A DNA stretch of 64,000 bases. Origin: Pelagophyceae sp. CCMP2097. Its lineage: Eukaryota; Sar; Pelagophyceae. The position numbers and the translations under genes are program-made. This document shows, piece by piece, positions 1 to 10,329 of the stretch. The DNA is taken from positions 427,092 through 491,091 of the forward strand of contig MU657186.1 of NCBI GenBank assembly GCA_026770575.1. Reading direction: 5' to 3'. The notes under the pieces are model-generated. The model did not search any database. It saw only the letters and a program-made list of their open reading frames with translations, and had not been told where the DNA came from. Numbering within the stretch: position 1 is the first letter of the stretch; the number at the start of each line of letters is the position of its first letter.

Positions 1-56
1 GCCCAGACCCCCCCCCCCTCCGTGTCCGTACCGCAGAATGGGACATGGATATTGTG

Positions 57-1119
57 TTAAAAGCGCTGCAGGGCCGACGTCGCCGCGTGGTCGGCGTGCG
101 CCTTGACCTGGCGCCGCGCGCGTGGTCCGCGCGCCGATTGACAAACGCGGGCGGCGCGGGCGGCGGCGCCCGCGGGGGACGGCGGCGGCGGGCGAGAGGG
201 ACGCACTGCGGGCGCGAGCGCCTTAAAGCTCGGATGCCTCGAATCACCGAGAAGCTGGAAGACGAGCGACTCCGCCGTAGAGACGTGCGCCACTCGCCCG
301 AGGCGCGCCAGCGCGGCCGAGCCTACCGCGCGCCGTGCGGGGGGCGCCGGCCAGCGGCGGCCCGGGCGCAGAGGCCGCCGCTTCGTGGCCCCCGAGGCGC
401 GGCAAGGGCCCTCACGGTCGAATTCGCGCTGCGACGACACCGCGTCGGCGCAGACGTGCACGTCGACGCCGCCCTCGAGCCTGCGCGGCTTGTCTCCGCG
501 GCGCGCCGTCGGTCGATTGCGCGCGCCTTTGGGCGCGCGGGGGACGCGGGCCGCGGGCAGGTCGAGCGTCGTCTGCAAGACACAGACGTGCGTCTCGAGG
601 CCGCAGACGATTGCGCTGGTGCAGCCCAGCGCCCCCAGGTGCGCGCGGAATTCGGGCGTGCACATTGAAAACACCGTTTTCTCGAACGTCCGCGCCGAAT
701 CCGGCAAAAGGGAAGAGACCTCGGCCACCGTCGCCTTGAACGCCTTTGGGTACTGCTCCGTCACGACGACCTAATACTTTGGGTGTAGCGCCGTCGGCTT
801 TGGGCGTTGGGCTTTGGGCGCCGCCCCGGGAGCCGGCCGCGAGACGCACGGGGATACCGAGCTCCGCCGCCGCCTGCACCAGGAACCTATAAGCGCGCTG
901 GCGGCGCGGCGGACGACGCGCGCCCTCGGGCGGGCCACGGGAGCGGACGCCTGCCAGCGGGGCGGGCCGCAGGAGGGGGCTTTCTGGGGCGCACTTAGTA
1001 GTCCCCACGAGCGAATCAAAGCCGTGGATGACGTCGCGGAACCGCTCCTGGATGTCGCAGACCAGGAGGACAGTCCCCTCCACCTTCAGCCGGCCGAGCG
1101 ACCGCACAACAGAGGCCAT
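57..1119 (-). CDS. Isochorismatase-like (cysteine) hydrolase, multi-exon
   Basis: Isochorismatase-superfamily hydrolase resembling the eukaryotic ISOC1/ISOC2 group. The start is the ATG at 1119, giving MASVVRSLGRLKVEGTVLLV. The Asp-Lys-Cys catalytic triad of the family is visible: Asp in LLVCDIQERF, Lys in FEKTVFSMC and Cys in GLETHVCVLQ. The C-terminal part contains DAVSSQREFDR and STAESLVFQLLGDSRHPSFK, typical of the family. Exons can be joined by GT-AG introns: one at 323-415 links ...REFD to R..ALARLG, another links ...ELGIP to VVVTEQYPKAF. One junction (LDL to LEGGVDVHV) fits only a GC donor. The in-frame stop is at 57-59. The substrate cannot be told from the sequence; family members range from isochorismatases to nicotinamidase-like enzymes. 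Confidence 0.85.
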
Positions 1120-1460
1120 ACCTAGCGCCCGTCGAACTTGACCTCGACTTGCCTTTTCGGCGATCTTCCGCGCGCGCGTGTTCCTGAGCCTCTCGCGACG
1201 ACGACTCGTCGAAGCGGGCCTCGGCGCGCCCGGCTCCTCGACCTCTCGGTCGTCGACTCTGTGGCTTGGCGCAATGGTTCTTGTGTCCGAGGAATGGCGC
1301 ACTCCGCGCATAGGCGGGGACCGGCGCTGGCCCCTCGGCGGCTCGACGCATCGAGTATCGGGGTGGGGTTAGGAAGGAATTTTACGGTGCGGCGGAATGG
1401 GCGCGAGTCGCACGTCGGCGCGCGGCTGCGCGCCGGGGCGGCGCTCCGCGGGTGGGGGTC
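1120..1460. other. Intergenic region upstream of the isochorismatase-like gene
   Basis: This stretch lies between the ATG of the isochorismatase-like gene (1119, minus) and the stop of the small membrane-protein gene (1461, minus). It probably holds the 5' region of the former and the 3' region of the latter. I see no TATA box, repeat or conserved reading frame in it. Confidence 0.4.
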
Positions 1461-1731
1461 TTAGTCGGTCTTGGCTGGGGCCGCGGCGGCAGCGGCCACG
1501 ATCTGCCGCTTCTCTTCACTTCGGAAGTTGTAGATGTGGACCACACCGTCGATGCCTACGCCGGCGCGCGTTCCATGCGCGTTTCACCCCGCCGCGGGCG
1601 CCCGCGGGTCCGAAACGAGGGGCACAGGCTTCCTCACAGGTCCACGTGAGGAAGAGCGTGCAGCCGAAGAGACCCATGACCGTGCCTCTGTGGAGGATGT
1701 CGACGAAGCCGAGCTTGCCCATGATGCCCAT
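1461..1731 (-). CDS. Small single-pass membrane protein, about 63 aa, possibly COX14-like
   Basis: Two exons give a protein of about 63 residues starting at the ATG at 1731. One hydrophobic helix (TVMGLFGCTLFLTW) is followed by GVVHIYNFRSEEKRQ and an Ala-rich end with the stop at 1461-1463. The intron has donor ACCT|GTGAGG and acceptor GCGTAG|GC and joins ...LTWTC to IDGVVHIYNF. A further acceptor (TTTAG|GC, about 1753) sits just upstream of the ATG, so there is probably an intron in the 5' UTR or a missed N-terminal exon. Short matrix end, one helix and a charged HYxF-R-E-rich tail recall the mitochondrial assembly factor COX14, but this is only architectural similarity and I would not transfer the name. 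Confidence 0.5.
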
Positions 1732-2007
1732 GATCTTAAAACGGGGCGGTGCCTAAAGGGGCGGCGCGTCTCGACGCGGGCGCGCCAGGGGCAGGGCCCA
1801 CGCCGGGGGGAGAAGGCCGATTCGGGCGACGGACGCTGCGGAACACGCTCACGCTGTGTGTCAGAACCGGGGACTATGCACGCTGTGTTGTTCACTTGAC
1901 AGTTCGTTCTGGCGAAGGGTCAACCTTCTTCCAGGACGCTGCGCAGCTGCCAGTGCAGGAGCCCGGCTGCAGTCGCCTGCCTTACAGGCGCGCGCAGGGC
2001 GGTGGCG

Positions 2008-3997
2008 ATGCCGCGGCGCACGAGCGCTCCTGCGTGGCTCGCGCTCCTCGCGGGCGGCGCCGCGGCGCTCTCCGCCGCACCGGGCGTGCGGCGCCTAACG
2101 CGCGTCGTCGACCGCGTCGAGGACCTGGAGTCCGTCACCGAGGCGCCGCGGTTCATCGACGCGACGGGCGTGCCCACGTGGTGCGTCGACGAGGCCTGGG
2201 CGGCGCTGGCCGACGTGCCGCGCGCGGGCGCGAAACGCGCCGCCGTTGCCGGCGTCGACGAGGACCACGCATTCGTCGTCGAGGACGCGCTGTCGCGAAA
2301 CGAGTGCGCCGCGCTCGTGGAGGCGGCCGAGGCGCTTGGCCTCCAGGAGTTCGACGCCGGTCTTCGCCAGCGTCGCACAACGACCGTAGTTACAACTTCC
2401 CGACGCGCGCCCGCCTAGGCAAGAACAAGCACGCGGCGCTGCAGATCGTGGCGCCTGCGACGCTGGAGCAAGCTTTGGCGGGCCGTATCGGGGCGTTTCT
2501 GCCGCGCGCGGTCAACGGAGACCGCTTCGCCAACGCACTCTCCGCGCGGCTGCGATTCTACCGCTACGCCGCCGACGGCGAACAGACGTTTTCGGCGCAC
2601 CTCGACGCAGGGTTTCCTGCGGGTGGCGCGGACGGCGACGCTCTTGTTCTGGACGCGTTCGAGGGACAGTTTGTGTCGCGCTACAGTGCCCTCTTCTACC
2701 TCACAGACGACTTTGCCGGCGGCGAGACGGCCTTTTTCGCGCCGCAGACGGGCGACCGCCTCGGCGCCGTGCAGCCGAACGCGGGCAGCTGCCTTTTGAT
2801 TCGACAGGCGCTGGACGACGAGATGGAAGACGCGCGCTCGACGTGGCCCAGCCACGCGGGGCTCCCGCTCAAAGCAACAAACGGCGCGAAGCCAAAGTAC
2901 ATCATCCGCGCAGACTGCCTCTACGCCGTCTTCGACCGTGAGTTCCAAAAGTCGAAGCAGGCGTCGCGCACACGCGAGACCGCAGGCCACGCGCCCAAGG
3001 TGCGGCGCGCGTTCACGCCGCGGTCGCCTGTCTTCAACGACGACTTTCTGCGCAAGGTGCGCCCTTGAGCAGGCCTGCCGCCGCCGTCCCCGCGCAAAGG
3101 ACGGACCCATGTGGAGTACTCGCGGCACATTACTAGGTGGAGCCGCTGTACTCGCCGCACATGGGCGTCGAGAACGCGTCGCCGCTGCTCTACTCGCTCG
3201 TGCGGTTCCTCAAGCCGCAGCGCGTCGTCGAGGTCGGGGCCGGCTACTCAAGCATCTGGATCCTCAGGTGCAGAGCCCCAATGCAGGGGGGCACCAAAGA
3301 GCACTCGTACGCGCGTAGGGCGCTGGCGGACAACGATTCGGAACTGGAGCGGGCGCGGTCGCTGCAGCGCCGCGGCGAGTGCGAGCTGCTTGACTGGCCC
3401 TGGTGCACTTCGCTGCCAGAGGCGTTCCTCGCCGGGCCGCATTCGTCGCTGAGGTGCATCGACAACTGCGAGCACCAGACGACGACGGCCCTCGGCGTCG
3501 TCGGCGCCGCCGAGGCGTTGGGCGTCGGAAACAAGCTGGAGTTCATAAAGGGCGACGCATTTGATCTGCGCTTCGAGGCAGACGCCTTTGACCTCTTCTG
3601 GCTCGATTTCGGCGTCGGCGACCGCGTCGCCGACTTTGTGCGGTCCGTCTTCCCGGCCATCCGCGCGGGTGGGCACCTTGTCTGCCACTCGACGGTCACA
3701 AACGAAGTCACGCGCGAATGGTGCGTGCCCGAGACCGAAGCGAGGGCCTCCGCGCTCGTCGCCGTTGCTGGTGGGAGACGGCGCGCTCGTCGCCGTCTTT
3801 GGGGGGCGCCCGGGACCGCGTTTGCAAGGCTCGAGGCGGTGCGCGCGGGCGCGCGCGAGGCCGTCACGGGTATTCCGCCGGGCGAGGTGCACCACATCTC
3901 TTTCCTCGAGCCGCACAAGCACTTCCAAAACGCGGTCACCATCCTCCAGCGCAGGCCCCCCGGCTTCGCGGAGCCCGTCTTCTCGCAGCGCGCGTAA
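2008..3997 (+). CDS. Fusion of prolyl-4-hydroxylase-type 2OG-Fe(II) dioxygenase and SAM methyltransferase
   Basis: Begins MPRRTSAPAWLALLAGGAAA, a signal-peptide-like N-terminus at ATG 2008. The first half is a P4H-type double-stranded beta helix: HxD iron ligands in FSAHLDAGF, distal His in STWPSHAGLPL and a 2OG-binding Arg candidate in YIIRADCLY. A GT-AG intron (donor AAG|GTGCGC near 3055, acceptor ACTAG|GTGGAG near 3132) joins NDDFLRK in phase to VEPLYSPHMGVENASPLLY, the start of a class I methyltransferase with the SAM-loop VVEVGAGYSS. A second intron, 3268-3318, is 51 nt and a multiple of three, so it stays open when read through. The protein ends at 3997. The frame changes by one base near 2350-2375 with no room for a normal intron, so a sequencing error or true frameshift is likely. 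Methyl acceptor and hydroxylation substrate are unknown. Confidence 0.8.
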
Positions 3998-4194
3998 AAG
4001 GCGACAAGACGTAAGGAGACACTCGCGAGCGTGCGTGCAAGGGCAAGCGTGGCGAGCGAGGCCGCGCCGTCGCGATAGTCGAAAGAGAGAGCCGGGACTG
4101 CGGCCGAGAGAGCCGCCCGAGACAGCTGCCCGGCTTCGGCCCGGCCCCGGTCCCGCGGGCCCCGGGGCCCCGCCGGCGCCGGTCTGCGGAGAGC

Positions 4195-4410
4195 ATCTCC
4201 AACCGCTTCTACAGGGAGTGGGGGATCGGCTCCATGCGCGGCCGCGCCCGCGCGCTGCTCACGCAACTCGACGCCGTAGGCGAGCCGCGCCACGCGCCGT
4301 CGAGCTGCTTCTTTGCTGCACAGGCTCGGCTCCAGTACGCCGCGCGCCAGCAGGCCTACGTCTTCCGACAGGGACTTTACGTCCAGCGGCCTAACGGCCG
4401 GCACTGCTAG
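4195..4410 (+). CDS. Unassigned coding-like exon(s)
   Basis: An open frame ends at TAG 4408-4410 and encodes a non-repetitive, coding-like peptide with segments SISNRFYREWGIGSM and AARQQAYVFRQGLYVQ. It lies just downstream of the methyltransferase stop and upstream of the mitochondrial carrier. It could be a 3' exon of an alternative form of the upstream gene or a short independent gene. I recognise no domain and cannot place a start codon with confidence. Confidence 0.25.
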   Translation: MSNRFYREWGIGSMRGRARALLTQLDAVGEPRHAPSSCFFAAQARLQYAARQQAYVFRQGLYVQRPNGRHC

Positions 4411-4611
4411 ATGACTGACACCACCCGCCGCTTCTCTTCGCGCTCTCCCGTTTCTCTGCTCGCTGTGCTTCGCCTGCCCTCCGCGCCGACTGTTTGATCG
4501 TTTAAAGTAAACATCGCTGAACGGATTAGCGACTTCGAAGCCGACGCGCGCTGGTCTTGACCGTCGACGTCCGGAGCAGCAGCGAGGCGAGCCGGCATCG
4601 AGGCGGTTGCG

Positions 4612-5752
4612 ATGCCGGACCGGAGCGTGCTGCAGGTCGGCGTGGCCGGTGCGCTTCCTCGCTCAGTCTCTAGCGGCCCCTATTCGGACCTTGACTCATA
4701 GGCATGATCAGCGGCTCGCTTGAGATCTTGATGACGTACCCGATGGAGTTCGCCAAGTGCCACCTCCAGCTCCAGCACGGCGCGGCCCAGGCGGGGCCCG
4801 GCTACCGCTCCTCGCTCCACTGCTTGCAGAGCACGTTCGCGCAGCACGGCGTCACAGGCCTCTACAAAGGTGCGCCGCCGCGCCTTTGTGGCGGCGTTTT
4901 CGCCGCGGTGGAGCCGCGAACCAGGCGCGACGGTCTGGTTCGTCTTTTCGGGGCCGCGGTCCAGCATCCGCTTCGCGACGTTCGAGGTGCGTCCCGCGGC
5001 AAAGCGTTGCCTGCGCCCCGCTTCAAAGCGGCGACGTCCATAGCCGGCTTTAAGGTCGCCAAGCGCAACAACCTATTTTACGGGTCGGACTTTTGGTGCG
5101 GCATGCTCGCGCGCGCCCGCGCCATTCGGAACACCCGGACCGCTATCACGACGACGGCCGCAACGACGGTCAAGACGGCGACGCTGCTCTGTAGGCGGGC
5201 ATCGCCGAGGGCGTCGTCTGCCAGACGGCGATGCAGTCGATCCAGATCAAGCTGCTGCACGACGCGTCGCCGGCGGTGGCGGTGAAGCGCTACTCGCACC
5301 TCGGGTTCCTCCCGGCTTGCGGCGCCATCTACGCGCACCACGGCGTCGGCGGCTTCTTCCAGGGCATGGCGCCCGCCGTCGCCAAGAGCGCGGTGACGAA
5401 CGCTCTGCGGTTTGTCGGGTACCACTTTTTGATCGGGCAGCTCTCCGCGGAAAAACCCACGGCCGCAGAGTCCATGCTCTGTGGCGGCGTCTCCGGCGCC
5501 GCGTCCGCCGTCATTTCGCAGCCGCTGGACACCATCAAGGCGAACATGATGGGCCTCGACGCCGGCCGCTACAACTCGAGCGTCGACTGCGCAATGGCAA
5601 TCGTCCGCGCAGACGGGCCCCTCGCGCTGTGGAACGGCGTCGCGCCGCGCACTGCGCGAGTCTTTTTGGAAGTCGGCCTGCAGTTCACCATGTTCGAGTA
5701 CTTCACAGCGAAACTCGACGCATTCTGGGACGACGGAACCGTTAGGCGATAA
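4612..5752 (+). CDS. Mitochondrial carrier family protein, tricarboxylate/citrate-carrier-like
   Basis: SLC25-type inner-membrane carrier. Exon 1 starts at ATG 4612 (MPDRSVLQVGVAG) and joins through a GT-AG intron (GCCG|GTGCGC to CATAG|GC) to MISGSLEILMTYPMEFAKCH. This has the first PxD/E-x-x-K signature in the form TYPMEFAK. Later exons give SSIRFATFE, then AGIAEGVVCQTAMQSIQIK and the third repeat with SQPLDTIKANMMG. The TYPxEFxK start and VxQTxMQSIQIK second repeat are what citrate/tricarboxylate carriers show, so citrate or a related tri- or dicarboxylate is the likely substrate. Three carrier repeats of about 100 residues are present once introns are removed. The stop is at 5750-5752. Confidence 0.82.
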
Positions 5753-5840
5753 TAACTTTCTTCCGTGCACGTGTCTCGGTGGCCAGTCACTGGCACCGTG
5801 GTGCCAGCCCGGCTTCGGTGGTCCACAGGATCTGCGCACG

Positions 5841-6759
5841 ATGCCGATGGCGCCCTGCCCGTTCGACGCGGGTGGCCCGGGCCACTTCTGGATGCTGCGC
5901 CACGGCGAGCGCATCGACGAGACCGACGCCGGCCAGGCCTGGTGCGTTCCCGGTTCTTTGCGTTTCGCCGGGAAGCGCGCAGGTCCGCAGCGCCGGCCCT
6001 CCACCCCGCGCCTCTTGTAGGAAGGAAGCGACGCCGCGCGAGCGGCGCTTCGACCCGCCGCTGACGGCAAACGGCAAACAGCAAGCGCGCTCGGCGGCCG
6101 GGGTCCTCACGGGACACGGCTTCCGGCGAATCTTCTCGTCGCCGCTGCAGCGCTGCCTGGAGACGGCCTTCGAGGTCGCGCAGCTCCTCGATTTGCCCGT
6201 CACCGTCCTGCCGGGCCTCGGCGAGTGCTGCGCCGCCGCCGGACGGAGGAAGGGCCTCGACGGCCTCCTCTCCCGAGAAGATATGCGGCGAGTCTGCCCG
6301 CGCATCGACGTCTTTGGAGATTCGGCGCCCAAGACGTTCGAGGCGGCCTGCGCCTGGCTCGCGCAGTCGACGGGGGCCGTGCTAGCGGTGTCGCACCGCG
6401 AAGGCATCTGCGCACTCTCGGGCGAGCCCCTCCGCCTCCCGTACTGCGCCATCGGACACTTCCGGTTCCACCACACGGCGCCGCACGGCGCGGCCTGGTC
6501 GATCCAGGAGCTCTTCGACCATGCGGGCAAAGACGCCGGGGCCGCCGCGCGCGCGTACCCGGCCCTGAGGTATATCAAAGGCCTGCTCAAGACTTTTGGC
6601 AGATCATTCCGCCGCGGCGCTGCCAGCGAAGCGGCCGACGCGGGCGCAAGCACGCCCGACGACACGACCGCCGACCGACCGTCGAACACGTCGACCGAGG
6701 CTGCGACCAAGGCTCCAACGCAAGCGACGGACGCGCCCGACGAACCGCCGCGACGGTAG
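5841..6759 (+). CDS. Histidine phosphatase (phosphoglycerate mutase-like) family protein
   Basis: Starts at ATG 5841 (MPMAPCPFDAGGPGHFWMLR) and has the catalytic RHGE of the branch 1 histidine phosphatases straight after, in WMLRHGERIDE. A GT-AG intron (GCCTG|GTGCG near 5942, acceptor CTTGTAG near 6020) joins to KEATPRERRFDPPLTANGK. Then come the second phosphate-binding Arg in FSSPLQRCLETA and the distal His in VLAVSHREGICAL. The last roughly 50 residues are low complexity (TDRPSNTSTEAATKAPTQ) and end at 6759. Similar eukaryotic proteins include UBASH3-like and uncharacterised phosphatases. No substrate can be named. Confidence 0.8.
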
Positions 6760-7259
6760 CGCGCCTCGCGCCAGCCGCGGCTTAGCACGGCGCCGTCGAC
6801 GACGCCCCGGGCGGTGAGCCGCGGGCACGTCCCAAGGCCGCGACGCAGGCCTCCAAGGAGCCGCCCTCCGCCATGCCTGCAAAGGCCCCGGTGGCAAGCG
6901 AGGAGAGGCCCTCGAGCAGAGCAGCGTGCCTCGCCAGGGCTCGCCGCAGCCACTAGCTGTTCTCGATCGTCTTTCGCGGATCAAAAATAATCAAAAATGT
7001 AACCTTTTTTCGCGTTGCGCGCAGCGCGCATCTCTTGAAATTTTGTCAGATACGAGTTGAGCAGATTGAAATAGCGCAATTCACACTGCAATCGATAGAG
7101 TCATTCAATTCTTTATGTCTATGAAATCAGACTAGGAAATTTTCGATCATCGTTGAGAGATCGTCTGTTCGTTTCGGCGACTCTCTCACAAAAAAAAACA
7201 GCCTACTACTAAACAGCCTTGCTAGCGCTCGCATCAGCACATCCCCGTTCCCGGGGCCG
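6760..7259. other. Intergenic region with AT-rich block
   Basis: The first 200 bases are GC-rich with no convincing gene. From about 6980 to 7205 the composition drops sharply in GC, with A/T runs and the string AAAAAAAAACAG near 7190. This AT island sits directly upstream of the channel gene and probably contains its promoter. I see no canonical TATA box in a clear position. Confidence 0.45.
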
Positions 7260-10224
7260 ATGCTGCCTCCGCTGGCCCGCGCGGTGCCAGCGGGCGCGGG
7301 CGGCGCGGACAGCAAGGAGGACGAGGCGCGCGCGGGTTTCCTTGCGGAGAGCAAGGAGGACGAGGCGCGCGGCGTTTTGGCGCCGGCGCGGTGGACGCTG
7401 TCGCAGCGCCTCTCCGGCGGCATGCCGTCGGCGCGCGTTTCCGCCGTGGCGCCAGCCGAGTTCGTCGAGCCACGTTCGCCGGATTTCGTGGAGCGGGCGC
7501 GCGGGGCGGCTCTCAAGGTGACGGCGCCTCTGCACGGCGCGGTCAAGGCCGTGCAGAACGAGCTGGAATTCCACCTCGCGGACAACAAGGACGCGGACGC
7601 GGTCGATTTTACGAAATACCGAAACCCGATGCTCCTCAGACAGTCGCTCCTCATCTCGAGCCAGAGCCGAGCCTCGCAGACCGCAAACGAGAAGCACGTG
7701 CGTTCGCATCAACGCGCGCTTTGTCCGACGCCCTTCTAGGTCTCTTTCCCGCTGCAGGGCCGCAAAGCCTTTCCCGTGTTTTCGCCGCTCGCGCGGCAGC
7801 GCACGTTGTGGGACGCAGTCATGCTCTTAAACACGTGCATCGTCATGACGCTGACGCCCTTTGAGCTCACTTTTGTCTCGCACGGCGCTTTGTTCGGCGG
7901 GCTCTTCTTCGTGAACATGCTGATCAACTTATTTTTCTTCGCGGACATGCTCTCCTGCTTCAACACTTCCTACTTCGATGCCGAGGCGGGGTTGTGGGTG
8001 ATGCGGCGAAGTTCCATCGCGAAAAGGTATCTCAAGTCGTGGTTCCTGATCGACGCCGTGAGCATTTTGCCCGTCGAATTTCTGTTCACAGAGAACGCGT
8101 TTACGCGCTACGCCAAGCTCGCCAGGATCCTCCGATTCTTCAAGCTCTTAAAGGTCTTAAAGTCGCCGCGCGTGATTGCCGCCATCTCGGCGCACTGGGA
8201 CTTTAATTCCAAGCTCCAAACGCTGCTCAAGTACATCTTCGCTTTACTGATATCCGTGCACTGGTCCGCCTGCCTCTTAAGGCTGCTGACGCTGCTGGCC
8301 TGCGAGACAAACGGCTCTCGAACGAAAGAGACGTGCCCGAAGACGATCTTGACGTCGTCGTTCAACTGGAACGAAGGCATCTGGGCAGTTTACATCGAGG
8401 CGGCGCGATGGAGCATGGTCGCCCTCAACGGCGACGCCTCGGCGCTGATGCACTCCGAGGGCGTCCTGGGCATGTTCATCATGCTCGTCGGGTAAGTTAT
8501 CACCATTTACACATGTGTCGGCAGAATATGAGGTGGTTTCCGTCGAACAAGTTTTTGATAGGTTCATCTTGCTGGGCTTCCTCCTCGGAGAATTGACGAA
8601 CACTATGTCGAATCTAGACCCCGTCTCAAACGAGTTCAAGGTGACGCGAGACTCCTTATCAGAGTTCATGACCAAGCACCACTTCGACCCGCAGCTCAAG
8701 GCCAGACTCCGAGAGTACATCGCCCTCTCGGAGCCCGTCTTCCGCAAAGCACCCGCGCCACTCTCTGGAAACCCACAGATCAACGCGGCATCCCTGGAGC
8801 GACGCCGTGTGGTCGGACGCGAGAGACGGGCCTCGTTGGGCCACGGGCGCACGGCCCCGAGCCTTTTGGACCACAAAATTAGGCGACAATTATTACAACA
8901 AGATCATCCACGAGCTCTCGCCGCGCTTCAAGCACATCGTCACGAACCACGTCCTCGGCTACTCTGTGACCAGGATCCCCTTTATTTTGTATGCCTCGCA
9001 GTCGACGCACGGCATCAAGGAGGGCGCCATCGTCTACGTCCGCCAGCTCGAGCCCGAGCCCGCAATGCCCGCGCCATTGGGCTGGCGCGGCCGCATGCGC
9101 CGGCGCCCGCGCCGCGTTTCGGTCACCGCGCCGCCGCCGCCGCGCCGGGCGCGCATCATTGGGATCCCGCAGCGCGCAGCCGCGTCCCCGGAGAAAGCAA
9201 TGCGCTGCAGGGCTCTGTCGTATACACGAAAAATAGGTACCTCGTCTACGACGTCGTCTACCTGCCCGACCGCGGCGGGCGGCGGCCGGACGGGTGCGAG
9301 GAGCGCGAGATGGGTGTAGAGCATTCTCGCCTTGACATCGAAGAAACTTGCGGCACTCCCGCCATCGCGCGGGCGATCTACCGGCTGACGCACGAGCGCG
9401 AGACGCTGGTCGTGCGCATCTCGCAGCACTTTGAGCAGCAGCTTTATATGAGTAGGGACACGATTGTGACGCGCGACATGTCCACCAACGAGCACTTGTA
9501 CTTGATCGACTCGGGCATGGTCTTCATCTTCGGCGAATCCTCGACGCAGCCCTTCAAGTGCTGCAAGAAGGGGCCGCTGTCGTACTTTGGGGAAGACGTG
9601 GCCATGCAGCTCGTCGGCGACGGCCGAGCGCCGCAGCTGGTGCACTACTCGGTCAAGACGTTTAGAGTGACGCACTTAAAGGTCATCTCCGGCCGCATCT
9701 TAGAAGGCATCTTCCGCGAGCCCAGCTTTGCGCTGCACCGCCGTCATGTGAAGAGGTTTGGGTGTTGGCTTTTAGTCAAACAGGCGTTGATCAGATGCGT
9801 CCGCGAGCGCACGGCGCACCGCCTCGGGCCGGGGCCCGTCGACACGCAGCTCGGCGAGGACCCGGCCCAGGCTTGGGCCATGGCCGCTTTGGACGCCCAG
9901 CCCAGCCGGCAAGGCAGCGAGCTGACGGAGGAGCTCGCGCAGGAGCTCGAGTTGAACGAGGCCCCATCGCCGCGCCGCCTGCGCGAGGCCCCGAAGCCGC
10001 CCGGGCGCGAGGCCCCGCGGCCGCCCGACGAGCCCGAGGCGCCCGTGGCGCGGGCGCCCGCCGCGGCGGTGGACAAGGCGCTGGCGAGGTACTTTGTCGA
10101 CCGCCTCACCGCTACGGCTGACGGCAAGAGCGCCGCAAACCCGCGCGTCTCCCTCCTCGCGCGCCAGCTCTACGAGGCTTTGCAAGACAAACCCGCGACG
10201 GCGGCGCCAACCCACGACGCATAG
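7260..10224 (+). CDS. Voltage-gated/cyclic-nucleotide-type cation channel (EAG/CNG superfamily)
   Basis: Starts at ATG 7260. A soluble N-terminus carries an internal duplication around SKEDEARA. After an intron (CAC|GTGCGTTC to CTTCTAG), membrane segments follow: TLWDAVMLLNTCIVMTLTPF, GLFFVNMLINLFFFADML, then WFLIDAVSILPVEF. The S4-like helix is AKLARILRFFKLLKVLKSPR, with regularly spaced Arg/Lys. S5 (YIFALLISVHWSACLLRLL), a pore region and S6 split by an intron (VG|GTAAGTTATC to TAG|GTTCATC) come next. The C-terminal part has a linker (DNYYNKIIHELSPRFKH) and a cNMP-binding-like domain (EHLYLIDSGMVFIFGE, SYFGEDVAMQL). The pore does not contain GYGD (see findings), and the binding cassette reads FGED followed by VGDGRAPQ rather than a standard RxAT, so ligand binding is uncertain. 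Two middle exon joins (about 8750-8880 and 9150-9240) are not resolved. Confidence 0.78.
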
Positions 10225-10329
10225 TATGTAAGCTGCTCGAGGTTACAGCGCCGGCCGTGGGGACGTGGGACCAAAAGCCGCCGTTTCGAAAGCGGCGCGG
10301 GACGGCGCGTCGTCAGGGCCGAGGGGCCC

